Shown in pieces: positions 1 to 8,239 of a DNA stretch of 64,000 nucleotides (the first letter of the stretch is position 1; the number at the start of each line of letters is the position of its first letter). The notes under the pieces are model-generated. The model saw nothing but the letters and a program-made list of their open reading frames with translations. It had not been told where the DNA came from and ran no database searches. Source of the stretch: Paraburkholderia sprentiae WSM5005 (GTDB lineage Bacteria; Pseudomonadota; Gammaproteobacteria; Burkholderiales; Burkholderiaceae); NCBI RefSeq assembly GCF_001865575.2, contig NZ_CP017561.2, forward strand, positions 868,001-932,000, in the 5' to 3' direction. The position numbers and the translations under genes were made by a program.

Positions 1-329
1 ACCGCGCATGGCCGTTTCCGCGCGGCTGACGCGAAACGCTGGCATGCAAAACCGGCCGCGGCTGCAGGCGCCGCCGCAGCCAGATTGGCGGTCAACGCCT
101 GGAAGGAGATTGTTAAATCAATCCCATAAAGCCGTATAATAGGTAAATACACAACAATGGCGCGCAGATCGGCGCAGATTCCCGCGTCATTGTTGCGGTT
201 TCTCATCAAATGGTCGGCTGGAGTGGGGCGCGCGACGATTCCGCGCCACGCGGCCGACCCGTTTAGCGGCATGCGCATTGGCATGTTCCGCCTATTCTCT
301 GACCCACGCTTGTAAGCTTTCGAAACGCG
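1..329. other. upstream leader region, no gene seen
   Basis: No convincing reading frame lies here. The stretch around 105-170 is clearly more AT-rich than its surroundings and holds a promoter-like pair, annotated separately. The rest of the region up to the response regulator start is GC-rich with no repeat or RNA structure that I can support. The gene preceding this region, for example a partner sensor kinase, would be outside the window. Confidence 0.5.
110..140 (+). promoter_or_regulatory. putative sigma-70 promoter of the response regulator
   Basis: A perfect TATAAT lies at 135-140 with TTGTTA at 110-115 (19-base spacer) or GTTAAA at 112-117 (17-base spacer). It sits in an AT-rich island about 190 bases before the response regulator start, so it would give a long leader. 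Inferred from sequence only. Confidence 0.45.
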
Positions 330-1730
330 ATGCCACATGTACTGATTGTCGATGACGACGCAGGTACCCGCGAGGCGCTTTCCGCCGTCATCGGGGAAGA
401 CGGACTGACCACGGCCACCGCGGGCGATCTACGCGAAGCGCGTATTCAACTGATCCGGCAGATGCCGGACGTTGTATTCACCGATCTGAAGCTGCCCGAC
501 GGCAGCGGGGTCGATCTGTTCGAAGATCTCGATCCGCGCTCCGGCGTCGAAGTGATCGTGATCACCGGCCACGCGACGGTCGAGTCGGCGGTCAGCGCGC
601 TGAAAATGGGTGCGGCCGACTACCTCGTGAAACCGATCAACATGCAGCGCGTGAAGGCGATCCTGTCGCGCCTGCCGCGCGCCGGCGACCTAAAGGCCGA
701 GATCGGCACGCTGCGCGGCGAATTGCGTCGGATGGGCCGCTTCGGTCTGATGTTGGGCAATTCGCCGGCGATGCAGGAGGTCTACGACCAGATCAGCCGC
801 GTCGCGCCTACCGCGGCCTCGGTGATGCTCGTCGGCGAATCGGGCACCGGCAAGGAAGTTGCCGCGCAGACGCTGCACGAGCTGAGCCTGCGCCGCAAGC
901 ACGCGTTCCTCGCGGTCAACTGCGGCGCGATCTCGCCGAATCTCATCGAATCGGAAATGTTCGGTCACGAACGCGGTTCGTTCACCGGCGCGGACCGGCA
1001 GCACAAGGGCTATTTCGAGCGCGCGAACGGCGGCACGCTGTTCCTCGACGAAATCACCGAGATGCCGATCGAGCTGCAGGTGAAGCTGCTGCGCGTGCTC
1101 GAAACCGGCATGTTCATGCGCGTCGGCACGACCAAGGAGATCGAAACCGACGTGCGCCTCATCGCGGCCACCAATCGCGATCCCGAGCAGGCGGTGCTCG
1201 AAGGCAAGCTGCGGCTCGACCTTTACCACCGGCTGAACGTGTTTCCGATCAGCCTGCCGCCGCTGCGTGATCGCGGCAAGGACGTCGAGCTGCTCGCGCA
1301 ATCGTTCCTCGATGAGCTCAACGAGCGTCACGGCACGAAGAAGCATTTCCCGGTCGCGATGAAGGACATGCTGCTGTCGTATCCGTGGCCGGGCAATGTG
1401 CGCGAGCTGAAGAACTACGTGCAGCGTGCGCACATCATGTCGAGCGCCGATTCGGATAGCACGGCCACGGTGCCGTTGCAGATCACGCTGTCGAAGCCCG
1501 CGGCCGGCACCGCGATCACGATCCCGTTCGGCACCTCGCTCGCCGAAGCCGACCGTCAACTGATTCTCGCGACGCTCGAGCAATGCGGCGGCGTGAAGAC
1601 GCGCGCCGCGGAGATCCTCGGCATCAGTCTGAAGACGCTATACAACCGGCTCGTCGAGTACGGCAACGATGCGCGCGAAGACGGCGATCCGGCCGACGAA
1701 TCGCGCGCGCTCGGCGGCGCGGACGCCTGA
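330..1730 (+). CDS. sigma-54-dependent response regulator (NtrC family)
   Basis: This 466-residue protein has the full NtrC layout. A receiver domain spans about 1-120, with the phospho-acceptor Asp52 in TDLKLPDG and Lys101. The AAA+ domain spans about 140-370 with Walker A GESGTGKE (169-176) and Walker B GGTLFLDE (234-241). A Fis-type helix-turn-helix follows at about 415-445 (TRAAEILGISLKTLYNRL). The sigma-54 contact loop reads GSFTGA (216-221) rather than the usual GAFTGA. It should activate sigma-54 promoters after phosphorylation. No sensor kinase is adjacent on the right; one could lie left of the window. The target is unknown, but a sigma-54-like promoter precedes otsA 950 bases downstream. 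Confidence 0.93.
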   Translation: MPHVLIVDDDAGTREALSAVIGEDGLTTATAGDLREARIQLIRQMPDVVFTDLKLPDGSGVDLFEDLDPRSGVEVIVITGHATVESAVSALKMGAADYLVKPINMQRVKAILSRLPRAGDLKAEIGTLRGELRRMGRFGLMLGNSPAMQEVYDQISRVAPTAASVMLVGESGTGKEVAAQTLHELSLRRKHAFLAVNCGAISPNLIESEMFGHERGSFTGADRQHKGYFERANGGTLFLDEITEMPIELQVKLLRVLETGMFMRVGTTKEIETDVRLIAATNRDPEQAVLEGKLRLDLYHRLNVFPISLPPLRDRGKDVELLAQSFLDELNERHGTKKHFPVAMKDMLLSYPWPGNVRELKNYVQRAHIMSSADSDSTATVPLQITLSKPAAGTAITIPFGTSLAEADRQLILATLEQCGGVKTRAAEILGISLKTLYNRLVEYGNDAREDGDPADESRALGGADA

Positions 1731-1767
1731 CCCGGGCTCGTTCGCCCGTCGGCTGCGTGATCAGTAA

Positions 1768-1795
1768 GCGCCCGCCTGAGCTTGCGGGCGGGCGC
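1768..1795 (+). terminator. GC-rich hairpin after response regulator gene
   Basis: A perfect 9-base stem (1768-1776 with 1787-1795) stands 37 bases after the response regulator stop. No U-run follows, so it may be a processing hairpin or a weak terminator rather than a classic intrinsic terminator. Confidence 0.35.
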
Positions 1796-1849
1796 CCAAC
1801 GGCACAGGCCTTGCTGCGCCCTGATGGAACGCAAAACGAGGTCACCGAC

Positions 1850-2098
1850 ATGCCGCATTTCGCAGCCGTTCGCGCGCAGTCCCAGCCGATGCGGGCTCAC
1901 CGGCCCGAGCCGATCGAGCCGCCCACTACGCCTCCTACCGCGCCCCCGGACCCGGGCGAGCCCGACACGGTTCCCGGCCCGACACCCGACCCGATCGAAC
2001 CCGACGAACCGGTCACGCCGCCCATCGGTGATCCACCGCCGCAGCCGACGCAAACGCCTCAGGCTGGCGACCTTCGACACCGACCGCTGCGATGCTGA
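1850..2098 (+). CDS. small proline-rich hypothetical protein
   Basis: The predicted 82-residue protein is dominated by Pro, Glu, Asp and Thr from about residue 20 to 75 (PEPIEPP, TPPTAPP, PDPIEPDEP, PPIGDPPPQP). The ATG at 1850 is preceded by GAGG at a good distance. There is no signal peptide or membrane segment. Such low-complexity acidic/proline proteins are common hypotheticals in Burkholderia, but I recognise no function. The frame opens earlier (1583) inside the preceding gene; only the part from 1850 looks translated. Confidence 0.55.
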   Translation: MPHFAAVRAQSQPMRAHRPEPIEPPTTPPTAPPDPGEPDTVPGPTPDPIEPDEPVTPPIGDPPPQPTQTPQAGDLRHRPLRC

Positions 2099-2300
2099 CG
2101 CGCCGCTCGATGCCGGCGCACCGTTTCCGCAGCGGACCCCACCCGCAGCCGTAGCGCCGAGGCCCCGCGCCCCATGGGGCGCAGGCGACAGCTGTACTTG
2201 TTACAAAGCCGGCGCATGTTTTACCGGCGGTTTACGATTTCGCCCCCTAGACTGTAGGGATGCCGGCAACAGGCGGCAGGCTTCCACCGGAGGCACGATC

Positions 2301-2513
2301 ATGAGACATCCCGCATTGCGACGCTCCGCGCGGCACGCCAAGCGTGCGCCGGGGCCGCCTGCCGTAAAGACGGAGCCGGCAGAGTCGCCTGACCCGGCCG
2401 CGCAGAATCGGATCGCGCCGGATGCGCCGCCAGACGGTGAACACAACCAGGGCGGAGTGCGTCAGGAAGGCCTCGACTACCAGCGCGATCTGGGTTCCGA
2501 GCAGGACGCCTGA
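2301..2513 (+). CDS. small hypothetical protein, 70 aa
   Basis: A strong ribosome-binding site (CCGGAGG at about 2287-2293) precedes ATG 2301. The product is hydrophilic, with a basic N-terminus (RRSARHAKRAPG) and an acidic, Gln/Asp-rich C-terminus (QEGLDYQRDLGSEQDA). There are no cysteines and no membrane segment. It is probably an intrinsically disordered small protein of Burkholderiales; the function is unknown. The well-placed ribosome-binding site is the main support. Confidence 0.6.
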   Translation: MRHPALRRSARHAKRAPGPPAVKTEPAESPDPAAQNRIAPDAPPDGEHNQGGVRQEGLDYQRDLGSEQDA

Positions 2514-2560
2514 GGCCGAATCGACCGGCGGCGCGCCGCGTGAGCAAAGCGATGCCGGTA

Positions 2561-2600
2561 AGAAGACCCTCTGCTTTATATAAAACAGAAAAATCTTCTT
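2561..2600. promoter_or_regulatory. AT-rich palindrome upstream of otsA
   Basis: The core at 2571-2588 is an inverted repeat reading CTGCTTTATATAAAACAG with a single mismatch, flanked by AGAAGA (2561-2566) and TCTTCT (2594-2599), which also pair. Its centre is about 120 bases upstream of the sigma-54-like promoter start site, the usual place for an enhancer-binding-protein site. It could equally be a binding site for another regulator, or the terminator hairpin of the preceding small gene. Confidence 0.45.
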
Positions 2601-2677
2601 CGTGATCCCCGTTGATCGCGTGGTTAAGTTCGTGGATCACATTTTCATACAATTTTAATCTTCAATATCCCACCTAT

Positions 2678-2693
2678 CGGCACGGCACTTGCG
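2678..2693 (+). promoter_or_regulatory. putative sigma-54 promoter of otsA
   Basis: The sequence CGGCAC-N5-TTGCG matches the -24/-12 consensus TGGCAC-N5-TTGCW at the essential GG (2679-2680) and GC (2691-2692), which are separated by exactly ten bases. Transcription would begin at about 2704, some 38 bases before the otsA ATG. It needs an activator, and an NtrC-type protein is encoded just upstream. Sequence match only. Confidence 0.5.
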
Positions 2694-2741
2694 TGCACCG
2701 CTTTGGCACATTTCCGCATACAACGAAACAATGGAGCACTA

Positions 2742-4169
2742 ATGAGCAGATTGATCGTGGTATCGAATCGTGTCGCACCGATCCAGGAAGCGCGTCCGGC
2801 GGCAGGCGGGCTCGCGATCGGCGTGCTGGACGCGCTGAAAGAAACCGGCGGCGTCTGGTTCGGCTGGAGCGGCGAAACCATCAGCGAGCCATCTGTGCCG
2901 GTGATCGAGAAGCAGGGCAACGTCACCTACGCGACGGTGGGCCTCACCAAGCGGGACTACGACGAGTACTACCGCGGTTTTTCGAACACCACGTTGTGGC
3001 CGACCTTCCACTATCGCAATGACCTGTCTCGCTACGACCGTGGCGACTACGCGGGCTATCAGCGCGTGAACGCGACGCTCGCGAAGCAGCTGAAAGAACT
3101 GCTCAGGCCTAGCGACATCATCTGGGTGCACGACTACCATCTGCTGCCGTTCGCGCGGTGCCTGCGCGAACTGGGCGTGAAGAATCCGATCGGCTTTTTC
3201 CTGCATATTCCGTTTCCGGTGCCGGAAGTGTTGCGCACGATTCCGCCGCATGAGGAACTCGTCAAGGCGATGTGCAGCTACGACGTGATCGGCTTTCAAA
3301 CCGAGGCGGATCGTCAATCGTTCGTCGACTATATCGAGCGCGGTCAGCACGGCACGTCGAGCGAAGACGGCATGGTGCACGCGTACAACCGCTTCCTGAA
3401 GGTCGGCGCGTACCCGATCGGCATCTATCCCGATGCCATCGCGAAGGCCGCCGAGCAGTTCACCGATCGCAAGGCGGTGCGCAGCCTGCGCGACGGCATG
3501 CGCGGGCGCAAGCTGATCATGAGCGTCGACCGGCTCGACTATTCGAAGGGGCTGGTCGAACGCTTCCAGGCCTTCGAGCGGCTGTTGCTGAACGCGCCCG
3601 GCTGGCATGGCCGCGTGTCGCTCGTGCAGATCGCGCCGCCGACGCGCGCCGACGTGCAGACCTATCAGCGCATCCGGCAGACGCTCGAAGGCGAGGCGGG
3701 CCGCATCAACGGCCGCTTCGCGCAGCTCGACTGGACGCCGATCCAGTATCTGAATCGCAAGTACGAGCGCAATCTGCTGATGGCGCTGTTCCGCCAGTCG
3801 CAGGTCGGCTACGTGACGCCGCTACGCGACGGCATGAATCTGGTGGCCAAGGAGTACGTCGCGTCGCAGGATCCGGCCGATCCGGGCGTGCTGGTGCTGT
3901 CGCAATTCGCGGGCGCGGCCGAGCAGCTGCCGGGCGCGCTCGTCGTCAATCCGTTCGATCTGTCGCAGATGGCCGAAGCGCTCGAGCGCGCATTGTCGAT
4001 GCCGCTCGCAGAACGCCAGGCGCGTCATGCGGACATGATGGAGCCGATGCGCGAGAACAACCTGTCGGTGTGGCGCGATACCTTCCTCGACGATCTGCGT
4101 CACGTCGCGACCGCGTCTTCGGTGACGGCCAAAGCGGTAAAGCTCGCTGACGTGACGGCATCGTCCTGA
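2742..4169 (+). CDS. otsA: alpha,alpha-trehalose-phosphate synthase (OtsA)
   Basis: This cytoplasmic GT20 enzyme makes trehalose 6-phosphate from UDP-glucose and glucose 6-phosphate, the first step of osmoprotectant trehalose synthesis. The 475-residue length matches E. coli OtsA. Family motifs are visible: N-terminal RLIVVSNR, GWSGE near 50, VHDYHLLPF near 130, SVDRLDYSKGL near 262 and LRDGMNLVAKEYVA near 360. ATG 2742 is chosen because GGAG stands 6 bases before it and the conserved N-terminus starts there; an in-frame start at 2703 is not conserved. No otsB phosphatase gene lies beside it. A strong hairpin terminator follows. Confidence 0.97.
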   Translation: MSRLIVVSNRVAPIQEARPAAGGLAIGVLDALKETGGVWFGWSGETISEPSVPVIEKQGNVTYATVGLTKRDYDEYYRGFSNTTLWPTFHYRNDLSRYDRGDYAGYQRVNATLAKQLKELLRPSDIIWVHDYHLLPFARCLRELGVKNPIGFFLHIPFPVPEVLRTIPPHEELVKAMCSYDVIGFQTEADRQSFVDYIERGQHGTSSEDGMVHAYNRFLKVGAYPIGIYPDAIAKAAEQFTDRKAVRSLRDGMRGRKLIMSVDRLDYSKGLVERFQAFERLLLNAPGWHGRVSLVQIAPPTRADVQTYQRIRQTLEGEAGRINGRFAQLDWTPIQYLNRKYERNLLMALFRQSQVGYVTPLRDGMNLVAKEYVASQDPADPGVLVLSQFAGAAEQLPGALVVNPFDLSQMAEALERALSMPLAERQARHADMMEPMRENNLSVWRDTFLDDLRHVATASSVTAKAVKLADVTASS

Positions 4170-4227
4170 GCGGGGCGCGTGTGCGCCGGTCACGTCGCGA
4201 ACGCAGTGGCAGGGAAATCTGAGCAAA

Positions 4228-4266
4228 AGGGCGTGCATCGCGTTGTGCGATGCACGCCCTTTTTCG
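4228..4266. terminator. intrinsic terminator between otsA and MFS gene
   Basis: A 13-base perfect stem (AGGGCGTGCATCG pairing with its complement ending at 4260) with a 5-base loop is followed by CTTTTTC. It serves otsA on the plus strand. The preceding AAAA at 4225-4228 gives a short U-run on the minus strand too, so it may also stop the convergent MFS gene. Confidence 0.85.
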
Positions 4267-4297
4267 TGTCCGGATTTCGGGGTAGCGGGCGCAAGCC

Positions 4298-5716
4298 TTA
4301 GGCCGGCTGCGCCGCCTTCTGCATGACCCGCATCGTGCTCACGACGGCCGCGAGCGCCGAGAACCCCGCGGCCACGTACAGCGCGATGATCGTTCCGTTG
4401 TGCGGCGCAACGCCGAAGATCAGCGCGACCAGCGCCGCGCCGAGCGTTTGCCCGCTCAGGCGCGCGGTGCCGAGCATGCCGCTCGCGCCGCCGCTGCGTT
4501 CGCGCGGCGCGGACGACAGCATCGTGCGATTGTTCGGCGATTGGAAGATGCCGAAGCCGGCGCCGCACAGCGCCATGCGCCACGAGATCTGCAACGAGTC
4601 GGGGTGCGGCCCGAGCGTCGCGAGCAGCAGCAGGCCGACCGTCATCGCGGCGAGCCCGACGCCGCCGAGCCAGCCGGCCGATATTCGGTCCGACAGCACA
4701 CCGGAAATGGGTGCCGCGATGATGATGACCGCAGGCCACGGCGTCATCAAAAGACCCGTTTCGACTTGCGACATGCCGAGCGTTTCCTGCAGCAGGAACG
4801 GCAGCGACACGAACGCGAGCATCTGCGCGCAGAACGAACAGACCGACGTGCCGATCGACAGTGCGAACACCGGTATACGCAGCAGATCGATCGGCAGCAG
4901 CGGGGCGGGCCGCGTCAGTTGCCGGCGCACGAAGAAGTAGCCGATCACGAGTGCGCCGAGTGCCTCGAGCGTCACGTAGCCGAAGCGCTGGCCGTGGCCG
5001 AGGCCATCGACCGCGAAAATCAGCAGACCGAACACGAACGCGTTCATCACCGCGCTCAGATAGTCATACGGCGATTCGTGGCCGGGGTTCATCGGCAGCG
5101 CCTTGAAGCCGCCGACGATCGCCGCTATCCCGATCGGCACGTTGATCGCGAACAGCCAGGGCCAGGTCGCGACCGCCAGCACGCCCGAGGCGACCGTCGG
5201 TCCGACCGCCGACGACACCGCCACCACCATCGCGTTGATCGCGACGCCGCGGCCGAGCTGCGCCGGCGGATAGATCATGCGCACGATCGCGGTGTTCACG
5301 CTCATGATGCCGGCGGCGCCGAAGCCTTGGACCACGCGCGCGAGCGCGAGCGTCGCGAGCGAGTTCGACAGCGCGCAGCCGAACGAAGCGACCGTGAACA
5401 GAATCAGGCCCGACAGATAAATGCGCCGGTAGCCGATGCGGTCGCCCAGCGACGCGAGCGGCAGCAGCGAGATCGTGATCGCGAGCTGATACGCGTTGAC
5501 GACCCAGATCGACGCGGCGGCGCTCGCCTGGAGGTTGCGCGCGATGGTCGGCAGCGCGACGTTGGCGATCGCGCTGTCGAGCACCGCGAGCGTCAGCGAG
5601 AGCGCGATGACGAGCATCGCCCAATAGCGTTGCGGAACCGGCAGGCCTAGGTCCTTGCTTTCGAAGCGGGAAACGGAGGCCGTCGGGCCCTCCGGGCGCG
5701 GAGAGGGTGCATGCAT
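4298..5716 (-). CDS. MFS transporter, DHA2 (EmrB/QacA-like) family
   Basis: A 472-residue inner-membrane protein with about 14 hydrophobic segments, of the drug:H+ antiporter-2 type. The signature LDSAIANVALPTIA lies in the first membrane segment, motif A GDRIGYRR near 100 and the antiporter motif C GPTVASGVLA near 175. It probably exports drugs or toxic small molecules using the proton gradient; the substrate cannot be read from sequence. It is monocistronic: otsA converges on it and the YbhB-like gene stops 130 bases upstream. Confidence 0.9.
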   Translation of the reverse strand: MHAPSPRPEGPTASVSRFESKDLGLPVPQRYWAMLVIALSLTLAVLDSAIANVALPTIARNLQASAAASIWVVNAYQLAITISLLPLASLGDRIGYRRIYLSGLILFTVASFGCALSNSLATLALARVVQGFGAAGIMSVNTAIVRMIYPPAQLGRGVAINAMVVAVSSAVGPTVASGVLAVATWPWLFAINVPIGIAAIVGGFKALPMNPGHESPYDYLSAVMNAFVFGLLIFAVDGLGHGQRFGYVTLEALGALVIGYFFVRRQLTRPAPLLPIDLLRIPVFALSIGTSVCSFCAQMLAFVSLPFLLQETLGMSQVETGLLMTPWPAVIIIAAPISGVLSDRISAGWLGGVGLAAMTVGLLLLATLGPHPDSLQISWRMALCGAGFGIFQSPNNRTMLSSAPRERSGGASGMLGTARLSGQTLGAALVALIFGVAPHNGTIIALYVAAGFSALAAVVSTMRVMQKAAQPA

Positions 5717-5845
5717 CGATTGTTTGATTTGTCGGAGAGGGTGGCGCGCCTGTGCTCGGCTTACGCTGGCCGCTGCGAGCGTATCGTCGGCGCGGCGCCG
5801 GCGTTGCGGGGGCGCCGCCGCCGCGCCGCGCGCGAGCGTGCGTGC

Positions 5846-6349
5846 TTATTTGAGTTCGTAAAGCCCCGTGTGGGTCGTCGAATCGATTTCATTCAGGTGC
5901 GTCATGAAGCGCGCGACCGCGTTGGTGGTCTCCGCGCTGACCGGCAGATGCGGCACCTTCAGCGCATGCAGCCGGAAGATATAACGATGCGTGCGATCGC
6001 CGCGCGGCGGCGCGGCGCCGCCGAAGCCGACCGTCCCGTAGTCGTTGCGCACCTGCGTCGCGCCCTGCGGCAGCAGCGAGCCGTCGGCCTTGCCGGCGTT
6101 GCGCGGCAGCGAACGCGCGTCGGCCGGAATGTTCACGACGACCCAATGCCAGAAGCCGCTGCCGGTCGGCGCGTCGGGGTCGTGAACGGTGAGCGCGAAG
6201 CTTTGCGTATCCGCGGGCGGCGCTTCCCATTGCAGCGATGGCGAGATGTTTTCGCCGTCGACGCCGAATGCCTTGTCGTCGTACTCGTGGGCTTTCGGCA
6301 TGAAGCCGTTGGTGGGAAAGTCGTCGGACCAGAGACGGAAGTCAGCCAT
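5846..6349 (-). CDS. YbhB/YbcL family Raf-kinase-inhibitor-like (PEBP) protein
   Basis: The 167-residue product carries the bacterial PEBP hallmarks: SPSLQWEAPP near 38, the ligand-site motif DPDAPTGSGFWHWVVVNIP near 58-76, GTVGFGGAAPPRGDRTHRY near 105 and a Leu-rich C-terminus. Bacterial members are small soluble proteins of unknown biochemical role. ATG 6349 is chosen because GGGAGG lies just upstream and homology starts at MADFRLWSDDF; the frame stays open to 6652 but that part is not conserved. Confidence 0.93.
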   Translation of the reverse strand: MADFRLWSDDFPTNGFMPKAHEYDDKAFGVDGENISPSLQWEAPPADTQSFALTVHDPDAPTGSGFWHWVVVNIPADARSLPRNAGKADGSLLPQGATQVRNDYGTVGFGGAAPPRGDRTHRYIFRLHALKVPHLPVSAETTNAVARFMTHLNEIDSTTHTGLYELK

Positions 6350-6469
6350 GATGTGCCTCCCTTGTTGATTGGTTCTGGGATCGTCGGAGTGCGCGATGTC
6401 GCGGCGGGCGACGCGCATCTCGAGGCCTGCCGAAATGCGTGGGGACGTGCCGTGAAAGCGTCGTGAAAG

Positions 6470-6489
6470 TGCCGGGAAAGCACCCGGCA
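6470..6489 (-). terminator. possible weak terminator downstream of vsr
   Basis: A 7-base perfect stem (TGCCGGG at 6470-6476 with CCCGGCA at 6483-6489) is followed on the minus strand by CTTTC. It lies about 115 bases after the vsr stop. The tail is short, so the call is tentative. Confidence 0.3.
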
Positions 6490-6602
6490 AACGCCGCCGA
6501 CGCGTGCCTGGAAGGCATCTCGACAGCGCTCCGGGCGAGCTTTTCGAGTGTATCACCAGCGGCCGCGAGACTCGTGCGAGCCGGGCAGCTCGCGCGTGGT
6601 TT

Positions 6603-7049
6603 TCAGCCGCGTTCCTCGAACTCTGGGGCGTCGCTTCTGATCCACGCGACAAGCCGCTCGATCACGCCCGCGATATCGCGATTCGCGCCACGCAAAGCGC
6701 ATTCCCACACGACCGCCACGCGCCAGCCGCTAGCGAGCAGCGCGCCCCGCACCTTCTCGTCGTTGCTGCGATTGCGGCCGATCTTGTCGTGCCAGAACTC
6801 GGGCCGGGTCTGCGGCCATTTGAACAGATGACAGTCGTGCCCATGCCAGAAGCAGCCATGCACGAGCACCACCGCGCGATAACGCGGCAGCACGATGTCG
6901 GGACGACCGGGCAGATCGCGCGCGTCGAGCCGGAAGCGCAGACCCTGCCGATGCAGCAGGCTGCGAATCAGAACCTCGGGCCTTGTGTTGCGGCCGCGGA
7001 TGCCGGACATCATCCGGCTGCGGGTCGCGCTGTCGACGATATCGACCAT
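6603..7049 (-). CDS. vsr: very short patch repair (Vsr) DNA mismatch endonuclease
   Basis: A 148-residue protein matching Vsr throughout: DSATRSRMMSGIRGRNTRPEV at the N-terminus, RDLPGRPDIVLPRYRAVVLVHGCFWHGHDC (catalytic Asp and zinc-site His/Cys cluster, about 44-73), then a Trp- and Arg-rich C-terminal half with KIGRNRSNDEKV near 88-99. Vsr nicks 5' of T in T:G mismatches that arise by deamination of 5-methylcytosine, and normally travels with a Dcm cytosine methylase. None is adjacent here, so it is an orphan repair gene or the residue of a lost restriction-modification locus. No clear ribosome-binding site precedes ATG 7049. Confidence 0.92.
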   Translation of the reverse strand: MVDIVDSATRSRMMSGIRGRNTRPEVLIRSLLHRQGLRFRLDARDLPGRPDIVLPRYRAVVLVHGCFWHGHDCHLFKWPQTRPEFWHDKIGRNRSNDEKVRGALLASGWRVAVVWECALRGANRDIAGVIERLVAWIRSDAPEFEERG

Positions 7050-7289
7050 CGTCAGCGGGTCAACGAGTCGCTCGGCCGTTCACGCGTAGAGCGGCAGGGA
7101 GTGTTTGGAAGCATCGCGGGTCGGGTGGGCGAGCAGGGTTTGCACATGCGGCAGCATGATACGCGCCACTGCACACATCACCGGTGTCACGACGGTTGCC
7201 GCGAAAGCCGACAACGACGATGCGTTCGCGATGCCGCGGCGTGACATGCTGACCATCGACAACAGATGCGATGAGGCGGGCTGGCGCGA

Positions 7290-7616
7290 TCAGACCGATT
7301 TCAACTTCTTCACCGGGCGAGCGGGCTTGAACGGCGCGCTCGGGGCGGGCGCGAAGCGTTCCCATTCGGGCAGCGGCGTCGAAGCGAACCGATCGAGCTG
7401 CAGCAGCAGACTGTCGATCTTGCGCAATTGCGCGGAAGAGAGCTGGCCGCTGTCGACGAGCGTGGTCAGCCGTTTGCGCCAATAGGCGGCAGGCAGGATC
7501 GGGCCGCCGAAATCGCCACGCAGCGATACGTGCATGGCGCGCGTGATGTGCGCAATGTCGTGGTCGATCAACGCAGCCTGCGATGATCCTGAAATCGTAC
7601 TCTCGGTGCGGTCCAT
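7290..7616 (-). CDS. hypothetical protein, 108 aa
   Basis: The ATG at 7616 is preceded by GGGAGGGG, a strong ribosome-binding site. The soluble product has a central segment RGDFGGPILPAAYWRKRLTTLVDSG, then a Gln/Leu-rich helix (LSSAQLRKIDSLLLQLDRF) and a basic Pro/Lys tail (PFKPARPVKKLKSV). It resembles conserved Burkholderia hypotheticals of this length. I recognise no domain. The 240 bases between it and vsr hold only unsupported short frames. Confidence 0.65.
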   Translation of the reverse strand: MDRTESTISGSSQAALIDHDIAHITRAMHVSLRGDFGGPILPAAYWRKRLTTLVDSGQLSSAQLRKIDSLLLQLDRFASTPLPEWERFAPAPSAPFKPARPVKKLKSV

Positions 7617-7817
7617 GGCCCCTCCCTGAACGCATTGACGGCGCTGCGCAGCAAAACTTTAGGCGTTTCGATAAAAATTTCGCCTGTTCTCGCGACAGCG
7701 CTCATCGGTTCCCGGACTGCGCGCGCGCCACGCTGCCGGGAACAGCCGTTGCTTCGTCCCGGATACCGGCGGAATACCGCGCCGGCATTTCTGTCGACTA
7801 CGCATTGGGAGCCGAAC

Positions 7818-8009
7818 ATGAACAAGGATCAAGTGAAGGGCGTTGGCGAGCAGGTCAAGGGCAAGGTCAACGAGACCGTCGGCAAGGCCACCAACGACCC
7901 CGCGAAGGAACTCAAGGGCGACGTGCAGCAAGGCGCCGGCAAGGTGCAGAAGAGCTATGGCGACGCGAAGGAAGACGCGAAGGACGATGCAAAGCGCGGT
8001 CATCATTGA
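7818..8009 (+). CDS. CsbD family stress-response protein
   Basis: A 63-residue, highly charged protein with the CsbD pattern: MNKDQVKGVGEQVKGKVNETVGKATND, then repeats of KG/KV followed by KEDAKDDAKRGHH. CsbD proteins are small, unstructured and induced by general stress in many bacteria; their molecular role is unknown. Lys and Asp/Glu dominate and no aromatic core is present apart from one Tyr. It stands alone, divergent from the 108-aa protein. Confidence 0.92.
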   Translation: MNKDQVKGVGEQVKGKVNETVGKATNDPAKELKGDVQQGAGKVQKSYGDAKEDAKDDAKRGHH

Positions 8010-8239
8010 ACCCGTTTGGGTGCAGATGGCCGCACCGGCCCGGGCGTCGCGACTGTCGCGGCGCCTTTGCTTTTTGGGCGGCGCCGGTCGGGCACAGCGC
8101 CTCCGCTTTCATAACCCGGGTCGCGGCTGACGTTCACGCAGTGGCCGGCTTGGGAGTAACCCGTGATCGCGATGATGGGCATTCCGCCCGCGCTGCGAGC
8201 CCTTTAGACTTGGCGCAAGGTCACCAGGAGGTCGCGCCA

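Noticed and set aside
2704..2718. Second TGGCAC box near the otsA start as a sigma-54 promoter
   Set aside because: The spacing between GG and GC is nine, not ten, and it overlaps the expected start site of the better match.
7080..7262. 60-residue minus-strand frame between vsr and the 108-aa gene
   Set aside because: No ribosome-binding site and no recognisable pattern; could be chance in a 240-base gap.
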